From a virus: DNA of 64,000 nucleotides. Each line of letters begins with the position of its first letter. Position 1 is the first letter of the stretch. The notes below the pieces were generated by a model. The model saw only the letters and a list, made by a program, of their open reading frames with translations. It had not been told where the DNA came from and made no database searches. Positions 22,166 to 31,938 of the stretch are shown piece by piece. Location of the stretch: positions 1-64,000 of the IMG/VR virus record IMGVR_UViG_3300036781_000179; one strand, 5' to 3'. A program made the translations under genes and the position numbers.

Positions 22166-22815
22166 AAGTGAAACTAATAACAGTATGTACTGACCCAAAT
22201 AATGAGGCATTACAAATCCTAAAATACTCATTAGAGAAATATCAATGGGATTTTGAGATATTGATAGCCCCTGAATGGCGTGGATTTGGCACGAAACTAA
22301 TCACAGTTCAACAATATTTAGTCAACTCTGATATTGATGCTTTCTTTTTCTGTGATGCTTATGATTGTTTGGCACTTAATACAATGCATGAGGCAATTAT
22401 ATCCATTGAAGAAACATATGGACTTGATAAAATGGTATTTAGTGCGGAACGTGGTTGCTGGCCGATACCCGAACACAACGTTCATTATAAACCAATATTA
22501 GATCATGGTTTCAATTATCTTAATTCTGGTTTATATTATTCACCAAAGGATAAATTCTTGTCAGTTATGTCTAAGAACCCGCCACAGTATGCTGACGACG
22601 ACCAACTATATTTTACTACTGAGTACTTATTTAATGATAACAAGGATATTGTTTTAGATCAAAACTGTGAAGTATTTCAATCTTATTCATTTATTGAAGA
22701 TGATGACTATTGGTATGGAAACACTTATGTAAGAAATTTAAAGACAGGGACTATGCCATGTATATTTCATGGAAATGGAAAGTCCGACATGACTAAATTA
22801 TATGAATTAATATGA
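22162..22815 (+). CDS. PLOD/procollagen-type glycosyltransferase domain
   Basis: The sequence has TVCTDPNNEALQILKYSL at the N-terminus, then DAFFFCDAYDCLAL (metal-binding Asp cluster), FSAERGCWPIPE, a Leu-Asn-Ser-Gly motif (YLNSGLYYSP), a DDDQLYFTTEY and a terminal FHGNGK. This order matches the glycosyltransferase domain of lysyl hydroxylase/PLOD-like proteins, which also occurs in large viruses and phages. It should transfer a hexose to a hydroxyl acceptor. The acceptor here is unknown. Confidence 0.72.
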   Translation: MKVKLITVCTDPNNEALQILKYSLEKYQWDFEILIAPEWRGFGTKLITVQQYLVNSDIDAFFFCDAYDCLALNTMHEAIISIEETYGLDKMVFSAERGCWPIPEHNVHYKPILDHGFNYLNSGLYYSPKDKFLSVMSKNPPQYADDDQLYFTTEYLFNDNKDIVLDQNCEVFQSYSFIEDDDYWYGNTYVRNLKTGTMPCIFHGNGKSDMTKLYELI

Positions 22816-23513
22816 CATTAGCCGAACTTAAAGAAAATTGGAAGGATGAACCAAGTTATCATCAACACATACATGAGTTATTTATTAAACATGTTAATGA
22901 AGATACATTACTCAACAAACATCGGACATGGGTGGAAACTAATATTTGGGGCTTTGGTGAAAGGTCTTTTCATTGGTTTTGGTTATTGTTGATTAATGAG
23001 ATGCCAAATGAATTTTCATTTTGCGAAGTAGGAGTTTTTAGAGGCCAGTCAATATCATTGGTGGCACTTATAGCAATGTATCAAGATAAAATATCTCATG
23101 TTTATGGTGTTTCACCTTTAGATAGCAGCGATGGTCATTATGAATCAGATTACAGGACTGATATAAAGAGGATACACGATGAGTTTGAATTACCTGAATC
23201 ATATACCATATATCATGGATCAAGCACTGATAAAGACATAATTAAACAGGCGACCCAAACAGCCCCTTACGATATAGTTTATATTGATGGATGCCACTTA
23301 TATGACTATGTTGTGAGTGATCTAAACAATTATGCCCCTATGGTTAAAGCAGGTGGTTATTTAGTTGTGGATGATGCCTGTTGCGATATGGATATGCCTT
23401 TTGGGTTCTTCCAAGGTATAGTTAGTGTCACAAACGCAGTTTTAGAATGGGAAAATGAACAGTTTGAGTTTCAGTTTAATGTAGTTCATTTAAGGGTTTA
23501 TAAAAGAAAATAA
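22812..23513 (+). CDS. Class I SAM methyltransferase/CmcI-like
   Basis: The 233-residue protein has FCEVGVFRGQSISLVALIAM (motif I), DIVYIDGCHLYDYVVSDLN and GGYLVVDDACCD (motifs IV and V). This matches the Methyltransf_24/cephalosporin-hydroxylase-like group common beside glycosyltransferases. The long N-terminal helical part (about 70 residues) is unusual. It probably modifies the same glycan as the preceding product. Confidence 0.7.
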   Translation: MTLAELKENWKDEPSYHQHIHELFIKHVNEDTLLNKHRTWVETNIWGFGERSFHWFWLLLINEMPNEFSFCEVGVFRGQSISLVALIAMYQDKISHVYGVSPLDSSDGHYESDYRTDIKRIHDEFELPESYTIYHGSSTDKDIIKQATQTAPYDIVYIDGCHLYDYVVSDLNNYAPMVKAGGYLVVDDACCDMDMPFGFFQGIVSVTNAVLEWENEQFEFQFNVVHLRVYKRK

Positions 23514-23514
23514 A

Positions 23515-23988
23515 ATGGGCACACATATAAACAAAAGAGAAGGGCATTATAGAAAAGGTACTCGTATATATAACATATGGAAAAATATGAGGGCAAGATG
23601 CCATAATTCAAATCACCCAAATTTTAAATATTATGGAGGTAAAGGAGTTGTCATATGCGGAGAGTGGAATGACATTATTGTTTTTGAAAAGTGGGCATTA
23701 GAAAATGGATACAAAGACGACCTTACTATTGATAGGATGGATAGTAACGGTAATTATGAACCTGATAACTGTAGATGGGCAACCCGAGAAGAACAGTCAA
23801 ATAACAAATGTTCAAATGTTAAAATAACTCATAATGGAATTACATTAGGTATATCACAATGGGCATATAAATTAGGAGGTAAAAGCCATATGGTAATTTC
23901 TAGGTTAAGGAGGGGATGGACTGATTCAGAAGCAGTTTCTATACCATTTAAAGCAACTCGTAATCAATTTTATAAAAGAATTTCATGA
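23515..23988 (+). CDS. HNH/AP2-type mobile endonuclease-like protein
   Basis: This 157-residue protein has the widely spread phage pattern IYNIWKNMRARCHNSNHPNF, then YYGGKGVVICGEW and DDLTIDRMDSNGNYEPDNCR followed by WATREEQSNN. The C-terminus has a DNA-binding NUMOD/AP2-like region (HNGITLGISQWAYKLGG). It is probably a free-standing homing endonuclease that has inserted into the glycosyltransferase operon. It starts 2 bases after and ends 4 bases into neighbouring genes. Confidence 0.7.
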   Translation: MGTHINKREGHYRKGTRIYNIWKNMRARCHNSNHPNFKYYGGKGVVICGEWNDIIVFEKWALENGYKDDLTIDRMDSNGNYEPDNCRWATREEQSNNKCSNVKITHNGITLGISQWAYKLGGKSHMVISRLRRGWTDSEAVSIPFKATRNQFYKRIS

Positions 23989-24959
23989 AGAAAATAGTAA
24001 AATACTACTCGCCAATGCCAAGTGATTCTACCAGTTTTTACAGGGCTGTAGGGATATTACCATTTATAAAAAGTGATGAATTTGAATTGATAAACGTTTC
24101 TAACACCACACACTTTAGTTGGGCTGATTTTACAGGATGTGACATATTCTTTTTGCAACGACCATTTACAGCAGAGCATTTAAGCCTGTTAACATTGGCA
24201 AAAGACATGGGAGTAAAGGTAATCATTGATTTAGATGATGATATATGGAATGTACCGCAGGAAAACCCCACACACCAATTATATACAATATCACAAGCCA
24301 CTTTAAACGCCTGTGTTGAATTATCAGATGAGGTATGGGTTAGCACACAGTCAATAAAAGAAAGTGCCTTACAACACAATAAAAACGTTCATGTAATAAA
24401 CAATGCGTGGAATGATTACTTGTTTCCTGTTAAGGACAAGAAATCGTTTAATCACAAGACTAAAAAGATCACCTATAGGGGCGGTTCATCTCATCAAGCC
24501 GATGTAATGAGTATTGCAGATGATTTGGTCAAGGTTGTTAATAACAACAAAGATTGGACATTTACATTCATGGGTGATAGGTACACCTATTTAGAACAAA
24601 GGTGCGGGGACAACTATCACATAGTACCGGGATTTACCTTAATTCCATATTTCAAGTATATCATTGAAGATAATGCCAATGCCTTTATATTCCCATTGGT
24701 TGACAATAAGTTTAATAAGGGTAAAAGCAATATAAGCTGGATGGAAGCTACATATTCAGGTGCTTGTTTTTTTGGTAATGTATCATTGCCGGAATTTAAT
24801 TTTGTATTCCAAAGAGGGTTAAAAGTATTAAATAGTTTCATGGAAGATGTTGATTCAATGTGGATAGGCAATCAATTATCATGGGAATACATTTGTGATG
24901 AATTGTTACTATCGAAAGTAAATAACCAACGAATTGAAAGGATATTAAACAATCTATAA
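23985..24959 (+). CDS. Glycosyltransferase, GT-B fold (GT4-like)
   Basis: The 324-residue protein has N-terminal YYSPMPSDSTSFYRAVGILP, then VKVIIDLDDDIWNVP and DEVWVSTQSIKE. The C-terminal half has ITYRGGSSHQADV, TFTFMGDRY and a Glu-containing KGKSNISWMEATYSGA. That arrangement is typical of GT4-like enzymes in phages of Bacteroidota. It should use a nucleotide sugar and act with the GT2 and PLOD-type enzymes upstream. Confidence 0.75.
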   Translation: MKKIVKYYSPMPSDSTSFYRAVGILPFIKSDEFELINVSNTTHFSWADFTGCDIFFLQRPFTAEHLSLLTLAKDMGVKVIIDLDDDIWNVPQENPTHQLYTISQATLNACVELSDEVWVSTQSIKESALQHNKNVHVINNAWNDYLFPVKDKKSFNHKTKKITYRGGSSHQADVMSIADDLVKVVNNNKDWTFTFMGDRYTYLEQRCGDNYHIVPGFTLIPYFKYIIEDNANAFIFPLVDNKFNKGKSNISWMEATYSGACFFGNVSLPEFNFVFQRGLKVLNSFMEDVDSMWIGNQLSWEYICDELLLSKVNNQRIERILNNL

Positions 24960-25678
24960 TGGGTGACTTTACAAGACAGCAATTGTGGGATAGATGGATG
25001 AAATCTAAAGCCAAAGTAAAGGAGTTGCAGGATGTAATTCACAAGTTCAACCATTTCGATACTACAAAAGAGCGTCTAATTAACATGGAGGTAAGGAAAT
25101 TACAAACCATACATAAGAATGAACTTAAAAAAAAGGATGAAAAGATAGATGAGTTAAGGGCAAAGCTAAAAACACACCAATTAAGAAGTAAGGTATCCCG
25201 GTTTAGAACAAGAGAAAAGGTGAGGGAACGTTCAGAACTTAAAAAGAAGTTTGATGATTTTAAAGAGGAAGTAAAATACCTGTCAAAAGACTTTGAATGG
25301 GATAACACCACATCAAGGTTACAACACTTAGAAATAATTGTCAGAACCATTATAACATATAACAAGTTAACCAATAATAACATTATAACGTTTCATGAGT
25401 TCGCAGTGCTATTATTAGGCTCTCAGAAGCAATATTTTAATAAAAAGGATATAATAGACAGATACACCAATTTAGGTAGGTTTTTAAGGTCTGATTTAAA
25501 GTTATTCCTTGAAATAGGTTATATCAGGAAGGTGGAGCGAAAACCCTATTGGTATATTACAGTAATGGGTAAAAAGAGGTTAAACGAGATATTAAAGTTT
25601 ATATACGAAGAAAAAGTTGGACTGTTTAAGTTTGACGGAAATAAAAATATAAAATCACCAATAGATGAAGTCGATTAA
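24959..25678 (+). CDS. Coiled-coil plus winged-helix-like protein
   Basis: The first half (about residues 10-105) is a strongly charged coiled coil (NELKKKDEKIDELRAKLKTH). The second half reads like a winged helix (FLRSDLKLFLEIGYIRKVER, KPYWYITVMGKKRLNEIL). It could be a DNA-binding regulator of late genes or a virion-assembly factor. It sits between the glycosyltransferase operon and the GroES-like gene, with a one-base overlap at the start. Confidence 0.55.
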   Translation: MGDFTRQQLWDRWMKSKAKVKELQDVIHKFNHFDTTKERLINMEVRKLQTIHKNELKKKDEKIDELRAKLKTHQLRSKVSRFRTREKVRERSELKKKFDDFKEEVKYLSKDFEWDNTTSRLQHLEIIVRTIITYNKLTNNNIITFHEFAVLLLGSQKQYFNKKDIIDRYTNLGRFLRSDLKLFLEIGYIRKVERKPYWYITVMGKKRLNEILKFIYEEKVGLFKFDGNKNIKSPIDEVD

Positions 25679-26444
25679 AGGAACATATTTATTATCCATG
25701 ATAGACCATAAGGCAACCCATCAATTAACAGATGAGATAACCTTAGAAATTGATAAATCATTTGAAAACAATTTAAGGGAAAGAAACCCGCAATTAGGGA
25801 AAGTAGAAGCGATCCCAGATGATAACTTTTTAAAACTGGAAATTGGTGATACTGTAGCAGTGCAGCACTTCACATTTTATGGAGATATAGGAACTAACAA
25901 GTCATTTGCGCTACAGCCCCATGTAAAACATGACGGCAAACTTCTGTTTAAAGCTCATCAATGGCAGATATTCTTTAAGTACAATAATAATGTCCCTGAA
26001 CCATTAGATGGATTTATATTATGTGATAATGTAGAAGAAGACCAAAGCGAATCAGGTATCATTTTAGAATCAAAACCACACAAGAACAAAGCCATTGTAA
26101 CATTTGGACACAATGAGTTCAAAGTGGGCGATATAGTGCTTGTTTTGGATAATGCGTTATATTCCATAACTTTAGATAAAAAAGAATATTTCAAGGTTAG
26201 GACAGATGAGGTAGTAGCCAAATTAGACGGCGACAAAATAATTCCAGTTAACAATAACATGTTAATTGAGTACCTGCCTGAAAAAGAAAGTATCTTTGAT
26301 TTATCATTTGTAAAAAAGACCAACAATTTAACAGCTAAGAAAGATAACGGAGATTTAGTTCAAGTTTACAGGAATCAGGGCGTTAAATATGGAGATAAAA
26401 GGATTATTTCAGAAGATATGATAGCATTTAATTTATATGAATAA
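25665..26444 (+). CDS. Tandem GroES-like co-chaperonin fold
   Basis: The C-terminal part (about residues 115-205) shows the GroES pattern: PLDGFILCDNVEEDQSESGI, then KAIVTFGHNEFKVGDIVLVL and YSITLDKKEYFKVRTDEVVA. The N-terminal half has a weaker repeat (LLSMIDHKATHQL, GKVEAIPDDNFLKLEIGDTV and AVQHF). Two GroES-like units in one chain recall phage co-chaperonins such as T4 gp31, which help the host GroEL fold the capsid protein. The family call is mine from motif reading. It precedes the terminase and capsid genes. Confidence 0.55.
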   Translation: MKSIKGTYLLSMIDHKATHQLTDEITLEIDKSFENNLRERNPQLGKVEAIPDDNFLKLEIGDTVAVQHFTFYGDIGTNKSFALQPHVKHDGKLLFKAHQWQIFFKYNNNVPEPLDGFILCDNVEEDQSESGIILESKPHKNKAIVTFGHNEFKVGDIVLVLDNALYSITLDKKEYFKVRTDEVVAKLDGDKIIPVNNNMLIEYLPEKESIFDLSFVKKTNNLTAKKDNGDLVQVYRNQGVKYGDKRIISEDMIAFNLYE

Positions 26445-26853
26445 ACCGGGATTTACAGGGTTAACAAAAGAGCAACTTAAATACATTGAGTATTTGGAAA
26501 GTTGCTTAAATGGGACTGCTGATTTAATATTAGAGTTGAATAACCTGAATAGTATATTGGCAGGTGAAATAAACATGATATGTCAAGGCAATGACACCAT
26601 TGATGTTAAGGATGAAGAAAGCGGAGAAACTGTAAAGAAAAGCAAGTTAATACTGTTAAGCCCTGATAAGGATGATAAAACGTTTGACAAGATTATGAAA
26701 ATCGTTGATAAATACGATAAATTCAAAGCCATAGGTATATCTCCCAAGGAAGAAATTGGACAGCGTAATAAATTAAAGTTTAATATTGGCGATAACCCAT
26801 TTGAAAAAGTTATTGGTGATATTAAGTCACAAAAAAACGGAATTAAACATTAA
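26437..26853 (+). CDS. Putative terminase small subunit
   Basis: A 138-residue protein with a helical N-terminus (LTKEQLKYIEYLESCLNGTA) and a basic, Asp-rich tail. It overlaps the terminase large subunit by one base. Position and length fit a small terminase that recognises DNA ends, but I see no clear helix-turn-helix. It could also be another assembly factor. Confidence 0.5.
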   Translation: MNKPGFTGLTKEQLKYIEYLESCLNGTADLILELNNLNSILAGEINMICQGNDTIDVKDEESGETVKKSKLILLSPDKDDKTFDKIMKIVDKYDKFKAIGISPKEEIGQRNKLKFNIGDNPFEKVIGDIKSQKNGIKH

Positions 26854-28928
26854 TGGATATGGACTTTGAGGTAGGTAAACCAATTAAAGTTCACATATAT
26901 GAGGGACTATATTATACAACACCTCCTGTTCCAAAGCTTAATACCATAAGAGGGTACAAACTAAAAAAAGAAGACCAAGTCTACCATAGGGATACCACCT
27001 ACGAAAAATGGTCATGGAATGAGAACCCCAAAGATGGCACCGTTTGGTACATAGACCCCGAACCGGGGCAGTTAGAATGGTATTATGCAGAGATAGATAG
27101 GATACTAAATGGAGCATGGATAATAATTGAGGGTAAACCAGTATTCTTAAACCTATTTGCTTATTTCTACCATCAGTGGTTTGTTTTAAAAGAGGGCGGT
27201 TATCCTGAATATCGTGACAGTTCATTAGAATTTTTTCGGTTCATAGAGATTGTATTCAATGACCCAAAATGCCGTGGTGCCAATATGATGAAAGGTAGGC
27301 GTAAAGGCGTTTCTACCATGTGCATGTCTATCATGCTCCAATTTGGGTTAATCAAGCAGAACACAGAGCAAGGCATAACCTCTAAATCAGCTATTGATGC
27401 TGAAAAGATTTTCAAGTTGATGCTTGTCAACGGATATAGTAGGCTACCAAGTTTCCTTAAACCAAGATTAAGTGGTACAGATACCCCTGTCAAGACAATG
27501 CACATTACTAAACAGGCAGGCAGGATTACAAAAGAGGGTGGGACAGGCGCGAACAAAGAGGGCTTAAACAATAAGTTAGAATGGCGCGCACCGTCTTTAA
27601 ACGTATTTGACGGAGATGGTTTGTGGGTATTATTATTAGATGAAGCCGCAAAATGGGAGGACGTAAATATTGATGAATACTTAGAAATAGCCCTAAATAT
27701 CATAACCGCAGGAAAGCAAATAGGTCGTATCATCATAATAACTACTGTAAATAGAGGCGATAAAGGCGGTGACAATTATAAACCCGTATGGACAAACTCT
27801 GACCAAACAAAATTAAACGTATTAGGGCAGACAGAGAATAAACTATATCGTCACTTTATGCCCGGATACATGGGAGGAAGGGATGGAGGATGGATTGATA
27901 AATATGGAAACTCAGTTTGGGACACCCCAACGCCTGAACAAACAGAATATCTTAAAAACGACCCTAATACCCTTGATCCGTATATGGGGTGTAAAGAGTA
28001 TTGTGAACTGCAACGAAAGTTAAAAGCTAAAGACCCTGAGAAACTACAGGAAGAAATACGAATGTTCCCTTTCAACCCGGAGGAAGTATTTAATGCTGCC
28101 AACAACAAGTGCCACTTTAGTAATCCTGATGAAATAAACAACCAAATAGAAAGGGTAGAAGCCAAATTAGAAGATGCCAGTCTTTACCGCAGGGGATGGT
28201 TTAAAAAGATGGACAATGGCGATATTGAGTTTAAGGATGACCCGGAAGGACTATGGTACATATTAGAATTGTTAGAACCAAATCAGGCAAATAAATGGAT
28301 ATGGAAAAATGGTCAAAAAACCCCTAATAACACGGAATATGGTGCAGGAGGGGTAGATACATTCTCCAATAGTGAATCAACAGCAGAAAAAGGCTCTGAT
28401 GCCGCTATGTGCGTATTTAAACGATATAACCTGTTAGACCCTGAAAACTCAGGTATGCCAACAGCACTGTTTATAGGCAGGCCAAAGAATAAAAGGATAT
28501 TTAACCAACAGATATTTTGGGGTGCTGAATATTATGGCATTAAAATGCTTATAGAACGTGCGCCTACAGATTGGTACGATTATGCCGAAAAGGAAAAGAT
28601 ATTAGGATATTGCCTTAAAACAAAACTCAAAATCAACGGACAAGAGGTTTATGGCTGTGCGCCACAAGATCAGGAAGCAAGAGAGCAGCACTTAACAGAA
28701 ATGGTAGAATACATTGGCAATAATGTGGACAAGGTTTGGTTTTTAAGGATACTAAATGATTTGATACCATTTAATGTTAAGGACAGAACAAAATATGATG
28801 GTGCAATGGCATTTGGATACTCCCTAATGGCATGTAAAGACAAGTATAGAAGTATTGTGCCACCAAGTAAAAAAGAAGCTATTATAAAGACATTTAACCT
28901 GTTTAGTAAAAAACAAGCAAATTATTAA
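26853..28928 (+). CDS. terL: Terminase large subunit
   Basis: The 691-residue protein has an ATPase domain with NMMKGRRKGVSTMCMSI at the Walker A position, DGLWVLLLDEAAKWE as Walker B with the catalytic Glu, and IIIITTVNRG as the coupling motif. The C-terminal RNase H-like nuclease region has GGVDTFSNSESTAEKGSD and KYDGAMAFGYSLMACKD, with acidic metal ligands. It packages phage DNA into the prohead. The Walker A segment lacks the usual Gly-Lys-Ser/Thr. Confidence 0.88.
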   Translation: MDMDFEVGKPIKVHIYEGLYYTTPPVPKLNTIRGYKLKKEDQVYHRDTTYEKWSWNENPKDGTVWYIDPEPGQLEWYYAEIDRILNGAWIIIEGKPVFLNLFAYFYHQWFVLKEGGYPEYRDSSLEFFRFIEIVFNDPKCRGANMMKGRRKGVSTMCMSIMLQFGLIKQNTEQGITSKSAIDAEKIFKLMLVNGYSRLPSFLKPRLSGTDTPVKTMHITKQAGRITKEGGTGANKEGLNNKLEWRAPSLNVFDGDGLWVLLLDEAAKWEDVNIDEYLEIALNIITAGKQIGRIIIITTVNRGDKGGDNYKPVWTNSDQTKLNVLGQTENKLYRHFMPGYMGGRDGGWIDKYGNSVWDTPTPEQTEYLKNDPNTLDPYMGCKEYCELQRKLKAKDPEKLQEEIRMFPFNPEEVFNAANNKCHFSNPDEINNQIERVEAKLEDASLYRRGWFKKMDNGDIEFKDDPEGLWYILELLEPNQANKWIWKNGQKTPNNTEYGAGGVDTFSNSESTAEKGSDAAMCVFKRYNLLDPENSGMPTALFIGRPKNKRIFNQQIFWGAEYYGIKMLIERAPTDWYDYAEKEKILGYCLKTKLKINGQEVYGCAPQDQEAREQHLTEMVEYIGNNVDKVWFLRILNDLIPFNVKDRTKYDGAMAFGYSLMACKDKYRSIVPPSKKEAIIKTFNLFSKKQANY

Positions 28929-28949
28929 TAAATTAGCATTAAAAAAGTC

Positions 28950-29378
28950 ATGGCAAAACTTCAACCACAACAGATAACACAGGCGATACAATTAGGAAAA
29001 TCATTAAATCCGGTCGATAAAGACCCTACGCCACCTATAAAATTAAAAAACGGTCAATTGTTGACGGTAGACCAATTTAATACATCTGCAAAAAATGGGA
29101 TGCCGTTCACCTCAATGAACACAATGGCAGACTACATCAATGGATGGGCGAGAAAGCTACCACCTGATTTAAAGTTTTCACCCTATTATAGAACATATGG
29201 GGGTCAAAACATCCCCGGTGGAGACATGGCTATATTACACGCCAAGTACTACAATAACCCACAAGTGATGCAAATACTACAAAGGAATATAGCAAAACCG
29301 GGGGAAGTTCCAATGTATAGCCCTGAAGATTCTGATGTGATAAAAAAGCTCCTATCGGTACAGCCTGAAAATAAATAA
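28950..29378 (+). CDS. Hypothetical protein between terminase and portal (142 aa)
   Basis: A soluble protein with MPFTSMNTMADYINGWARKL and a Pro/Tyr-rich middle (PDLKFSPYYRTYGGQNIPGG). It ends with an acidic tail. Conserved position between terminase and portal suggests a head- or packaging-associated role. I know no family for it. Confidence 0.55.
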   Translation: MAKLQPQQITQAIQLGKSLNPVDKDPTPPIKLKNGQLLTVDQFNTSAKNGMPFTSMNTMADYINGWARKLPPDLKFSPYYRTYGGQNIPGGDMAILHAKYYNNPQVMQILQRNIAKPGEVPMYSPEDSDVIKKLLSVQPENK

Positions 29379-29389
29379 AATAAATTAGT

Positions 29390-29397
29390 TAGATTTG
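29390..29397 (+). promoter_or_regulatory. -7 box before portal
   Basis: TAGATTTG lies 16 bases before the portal start. No clear -33 TTG precedes it. It would start the head-gene transcript. Confidence 0.5.
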
Positions 29398-29413
29398 ACA
29401 AACTAAATAGACA

Positions 29414-31888
29414 ATGCCAGACGAAAATGTAATGCCTCAGTTTTATCAGGGGTCTTTTCCAAATCCTTTACTTCCGAAGAATATAATGGATAGACCAGAA
29501 ACTGGAGTGGCAGTTGCGAGGGCTATATATAATAGTTGTATAGATGGTGAGAACTCATTTTATTATAGGAGAAACAGTATTTTCGCACAGTGCCGCGTAT
29601 TTGGAGCAGGAAAGCAACCTTTTCAAACCTATTTAGACTTATTAGGAGTAGATGGCAAACAGTCATTTCTAAACTTAGATTATCATCCCCGACCTGTAGC
29701 ACCAAAATTCAGAAGTATTCTTGTTAATGACATTATGAACCGATTAGAAACGGTTAACTGTACAGGACTGTCATTGACTATGCAGGAACGTAAGAACCTG
29801 AAAAAAGCAGAAGCAGCATTCAGGATGGATCATGGTGACTACATTCAGGCAATAGAAGAACAAAGCGGAATGAAGTTTACTAACCCAAGTGACTTCACCC
29901 CTGAAAATGATGATGAGTTAGAACTATGGTCACAATTAAACGATAAAGAAAAAGAAGAATTGTTAATGGAGGAAGGTATAGAGTTTATACTATACAACAA
30001 TGACCAAAATGCAATTAAAAAAGAAATAGCCGAAGATTTAGTAGATACGGGTTTAGGGTGTGAATACACTTATTTTGACGGTAGAAAAAGGATACGTTGT
30101 AAGAGGATTAGACCAGAGTATTTAGTTTATGGAACTACTAATACGTTAAACTTTAGAAACATGCCATACATGGCTCATTTGGAGCGTATGAGCATTGTGG
30201 ATGTAAGGGCTATGTTCCCTAACTATCCCGAAAAAGAATTATACCAAAGAGCATACCAGTTTAAAGGGTTATATGGCAACCCATTGGGATTAGTAGATTT
30301 CGTTATTGACTTTGAAACAGCTTACACACGTCCTTATGATAGCTACTTGGTAGATGTATTGTTTTACGAGTATAAAGTAATTAAATCAATAGACTACACA
30401 AAAGGAACAGATAAGAATAATAATCCAATATTTGACCTATATAAAAAGACAAATGGGAATAATCCTAATAAAAAGTCTTATAAGATAACCATACCAACAA
30501 TTTACAAAGGAGCATGGTTAACCGGGGCAGATGATGTGATGCAGTGGGGAGAAATGGAAAACCTGATTAGGAATAATGAGGATGTGGAAGATGTAAGATT
30601 TAGTTATGCAGCTTACATGTTGAATAACAATGGGGACATGCTCCCTGTATCACCAATACAATCCATCAGGTCATCCATTGTACAGATGGACTTAGCAATA
30701 TTGAAAATACAGCACACCTTAGCCACAACACCTCCTAATGGTATGAAGATGGATATAGATGCCATTACTGAATTGGATTTAGGAACGGGATTAAAAAGTG
30801 TTGGGCCAATGAAACTAAGAGAGATTTGGTTGCAAACAGGGGACACGTATTATAGTGGTTCTAAAATATCAGGAGATAACGCCAATAGAAATCCAATAGA
30901 ACAAAACATTAATCAAATAGGAGATAAGATACAGCAGTATATAGGAGTGTACAACTTTGAATTAGGCTGTATAAGGGATTATATTGGGATTAACGAGGTA
31001 AAGGATGGCTCAGAAGTAAACCCACGCTTAGGTCTTGGTGTAATGCAAGGACAGTTACAAGCATCCAACACAGCAACAGCACATATTTATAACGGGTATA
31101 TCAGCATCAGAACAGACATATGTAAATCAGTAGCTATTATGTTATGGGATGCCCTGTCAACTGATACCACTAATGACATGTATATTAAGTTATTGGGTAA
31201 AAAGAATGCTGATTTCATTAAGTACAACAAGGAATTAACCAAAAGTAATTACCTGACCAAAATTAGCACCAATATGTCACAGGATGACAGAGTATTCTTA
31301 GAAAAGAACATTGAAGTAGCGTTAAGTCAAGGGAAAATAGAGTTGGAAGATGCGTTAATGGTGCGCAAATATGCAGAAACGAACATTGAATACGCTATTC
31401 GTTACTTGTCATTCATGCAAAAGAAACGAGCACAGATGGCACAAAAACAACAGATGCAGTTAGCTCAACAGCAACAGCAAGCTACTGCACAGCAAGCGCA
31501 GGTAATGATGGCACAAAAACAACAGGACGAAAAGGATATAGATGACAGAGAGATAAAGAAAGTTGATAAAAAGGGTTCATTGGATATGGTTTCATTGAAG
31601 CAGCAGTTGATTAATGCAGCATTATTGGAAAACATGAAATCAGGAGCAGTTTTACCTGCTTACGTACAGAATCTGATTAATGAGCAAATGGCTGCACAAA
31701 TAAATGAGCAGGAAACACAAATAGAGCAAATAGAAAACGCTTTACAATTGCATGACCTGCAAGTTACAACCCAACAGATACAAGCACAAGAACAACAGGC
31801 TATGGAGCAACAGCAAGCACAAGCGGCACAACAAGAACAACCAATGCCAGAAGGACAACCAATGGAACAAGATATGATGCCCCAATAG
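29414..31888 (+). CDS. Portal protein
   Basis: The 824-residue product is large for a portal, as in crAss-like and related podoviruses. Early motifs are QGSFPNPLLPKNIMDRPETG and FRSILVNDIMNRLETVNCTG; the middle has IRCKRIRPEYLVYGTTNTL and DYIGINEVKDGSE, common in portals. The C-terminus is Gln-rich (AQKQQMQLAQQQQQ) and ends in low complexity. It should form a 12-subunit ring at the DNA vertex. It precedes the scaffold-like and capsid genes. Confidence 0.8.
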   Translation: MPDENVMPQFYQGSFPNPLLPKNIMDRPETGVAVARAIYNSCIDGENSFYYRRNSIFAQCRVFGAGKQPFQTYLDLLGVDGKQSFLNLDYHPRPVAPKFRSILVNDIMNRLETVNCTGLSLTMQERKNLKKAEAAFRMDHGDYIQAIEEQSGMKFTNPSDFTPENDDELELWSQLNDKEKEELLMEEGIEFILYNNDQNAIKKEIAEDLVDTGLGCEYTYFDGRKRIRCKRIRPEYLVYGTTNTLNFRNMPYMAHLERMSIVDVRAMFPNYPEKELYQRAYQFKGLYGNPLGLVDFVIDFETAYTRPYDSYLVDVLFYEYKVIKSIDYTKGTDKNNNPIFDLYKKTNGNNPNKKSYKITIPTIYKGAWLTGADDVMQWGEMENLIRNNEDVEDVRFSYAAYMLNNNGDMLPVSPIQSIRSSIVQMDLAILKIQHTLATTPPNGMKMDIDAITELDLGTGLKSVGPMKLREIWLQTGDTYYSGSKISGDNANRNPIEQNINQIGDKIQQYIGVYNFELGCIRDYIGINEVKDGSEVNPRLGLGVMQGQLQASNTATAHIYNGYISIRTDICKSVAIMLWDALSTDTTNDMYIKLLGKKNADFIKYNKELTKSNYLTKISTNMSQDDRVFLEKNIEVALSQGKIELEDALMVRKYAETNIEYAIRYLSFMQKKRAQMAQKQQMQLAQQQQQATAQQAQVMMAQKQQDEKDIDDREIKKVDKKGSLDMVSLKQQLINAALLENMKSGAVLPAYVQNLINEQMAAQINEQETQIEQIENALQLHDLQVTTQQIQAQEQQAMEQQQAQAAQQEQPMPEGQPMEQDMMPQ

Positions 31889-31893
31889 GCTAT

Positions 31894-31924
31894 TTGGAAT
31901 AATGAAAAAGTTAATTTAAATTTG
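31894..31924 (+). promoter_or_regulatory. Promoter before scaffold-like gene
   Basis: TTG (31894-31896), 20 bases, TAAATTTG (31917-31924). ATG follows at 31939, so the leader is short. Confidence 0.7.
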
Positions 31925-31938
31925 ATAAAAATAGATTT

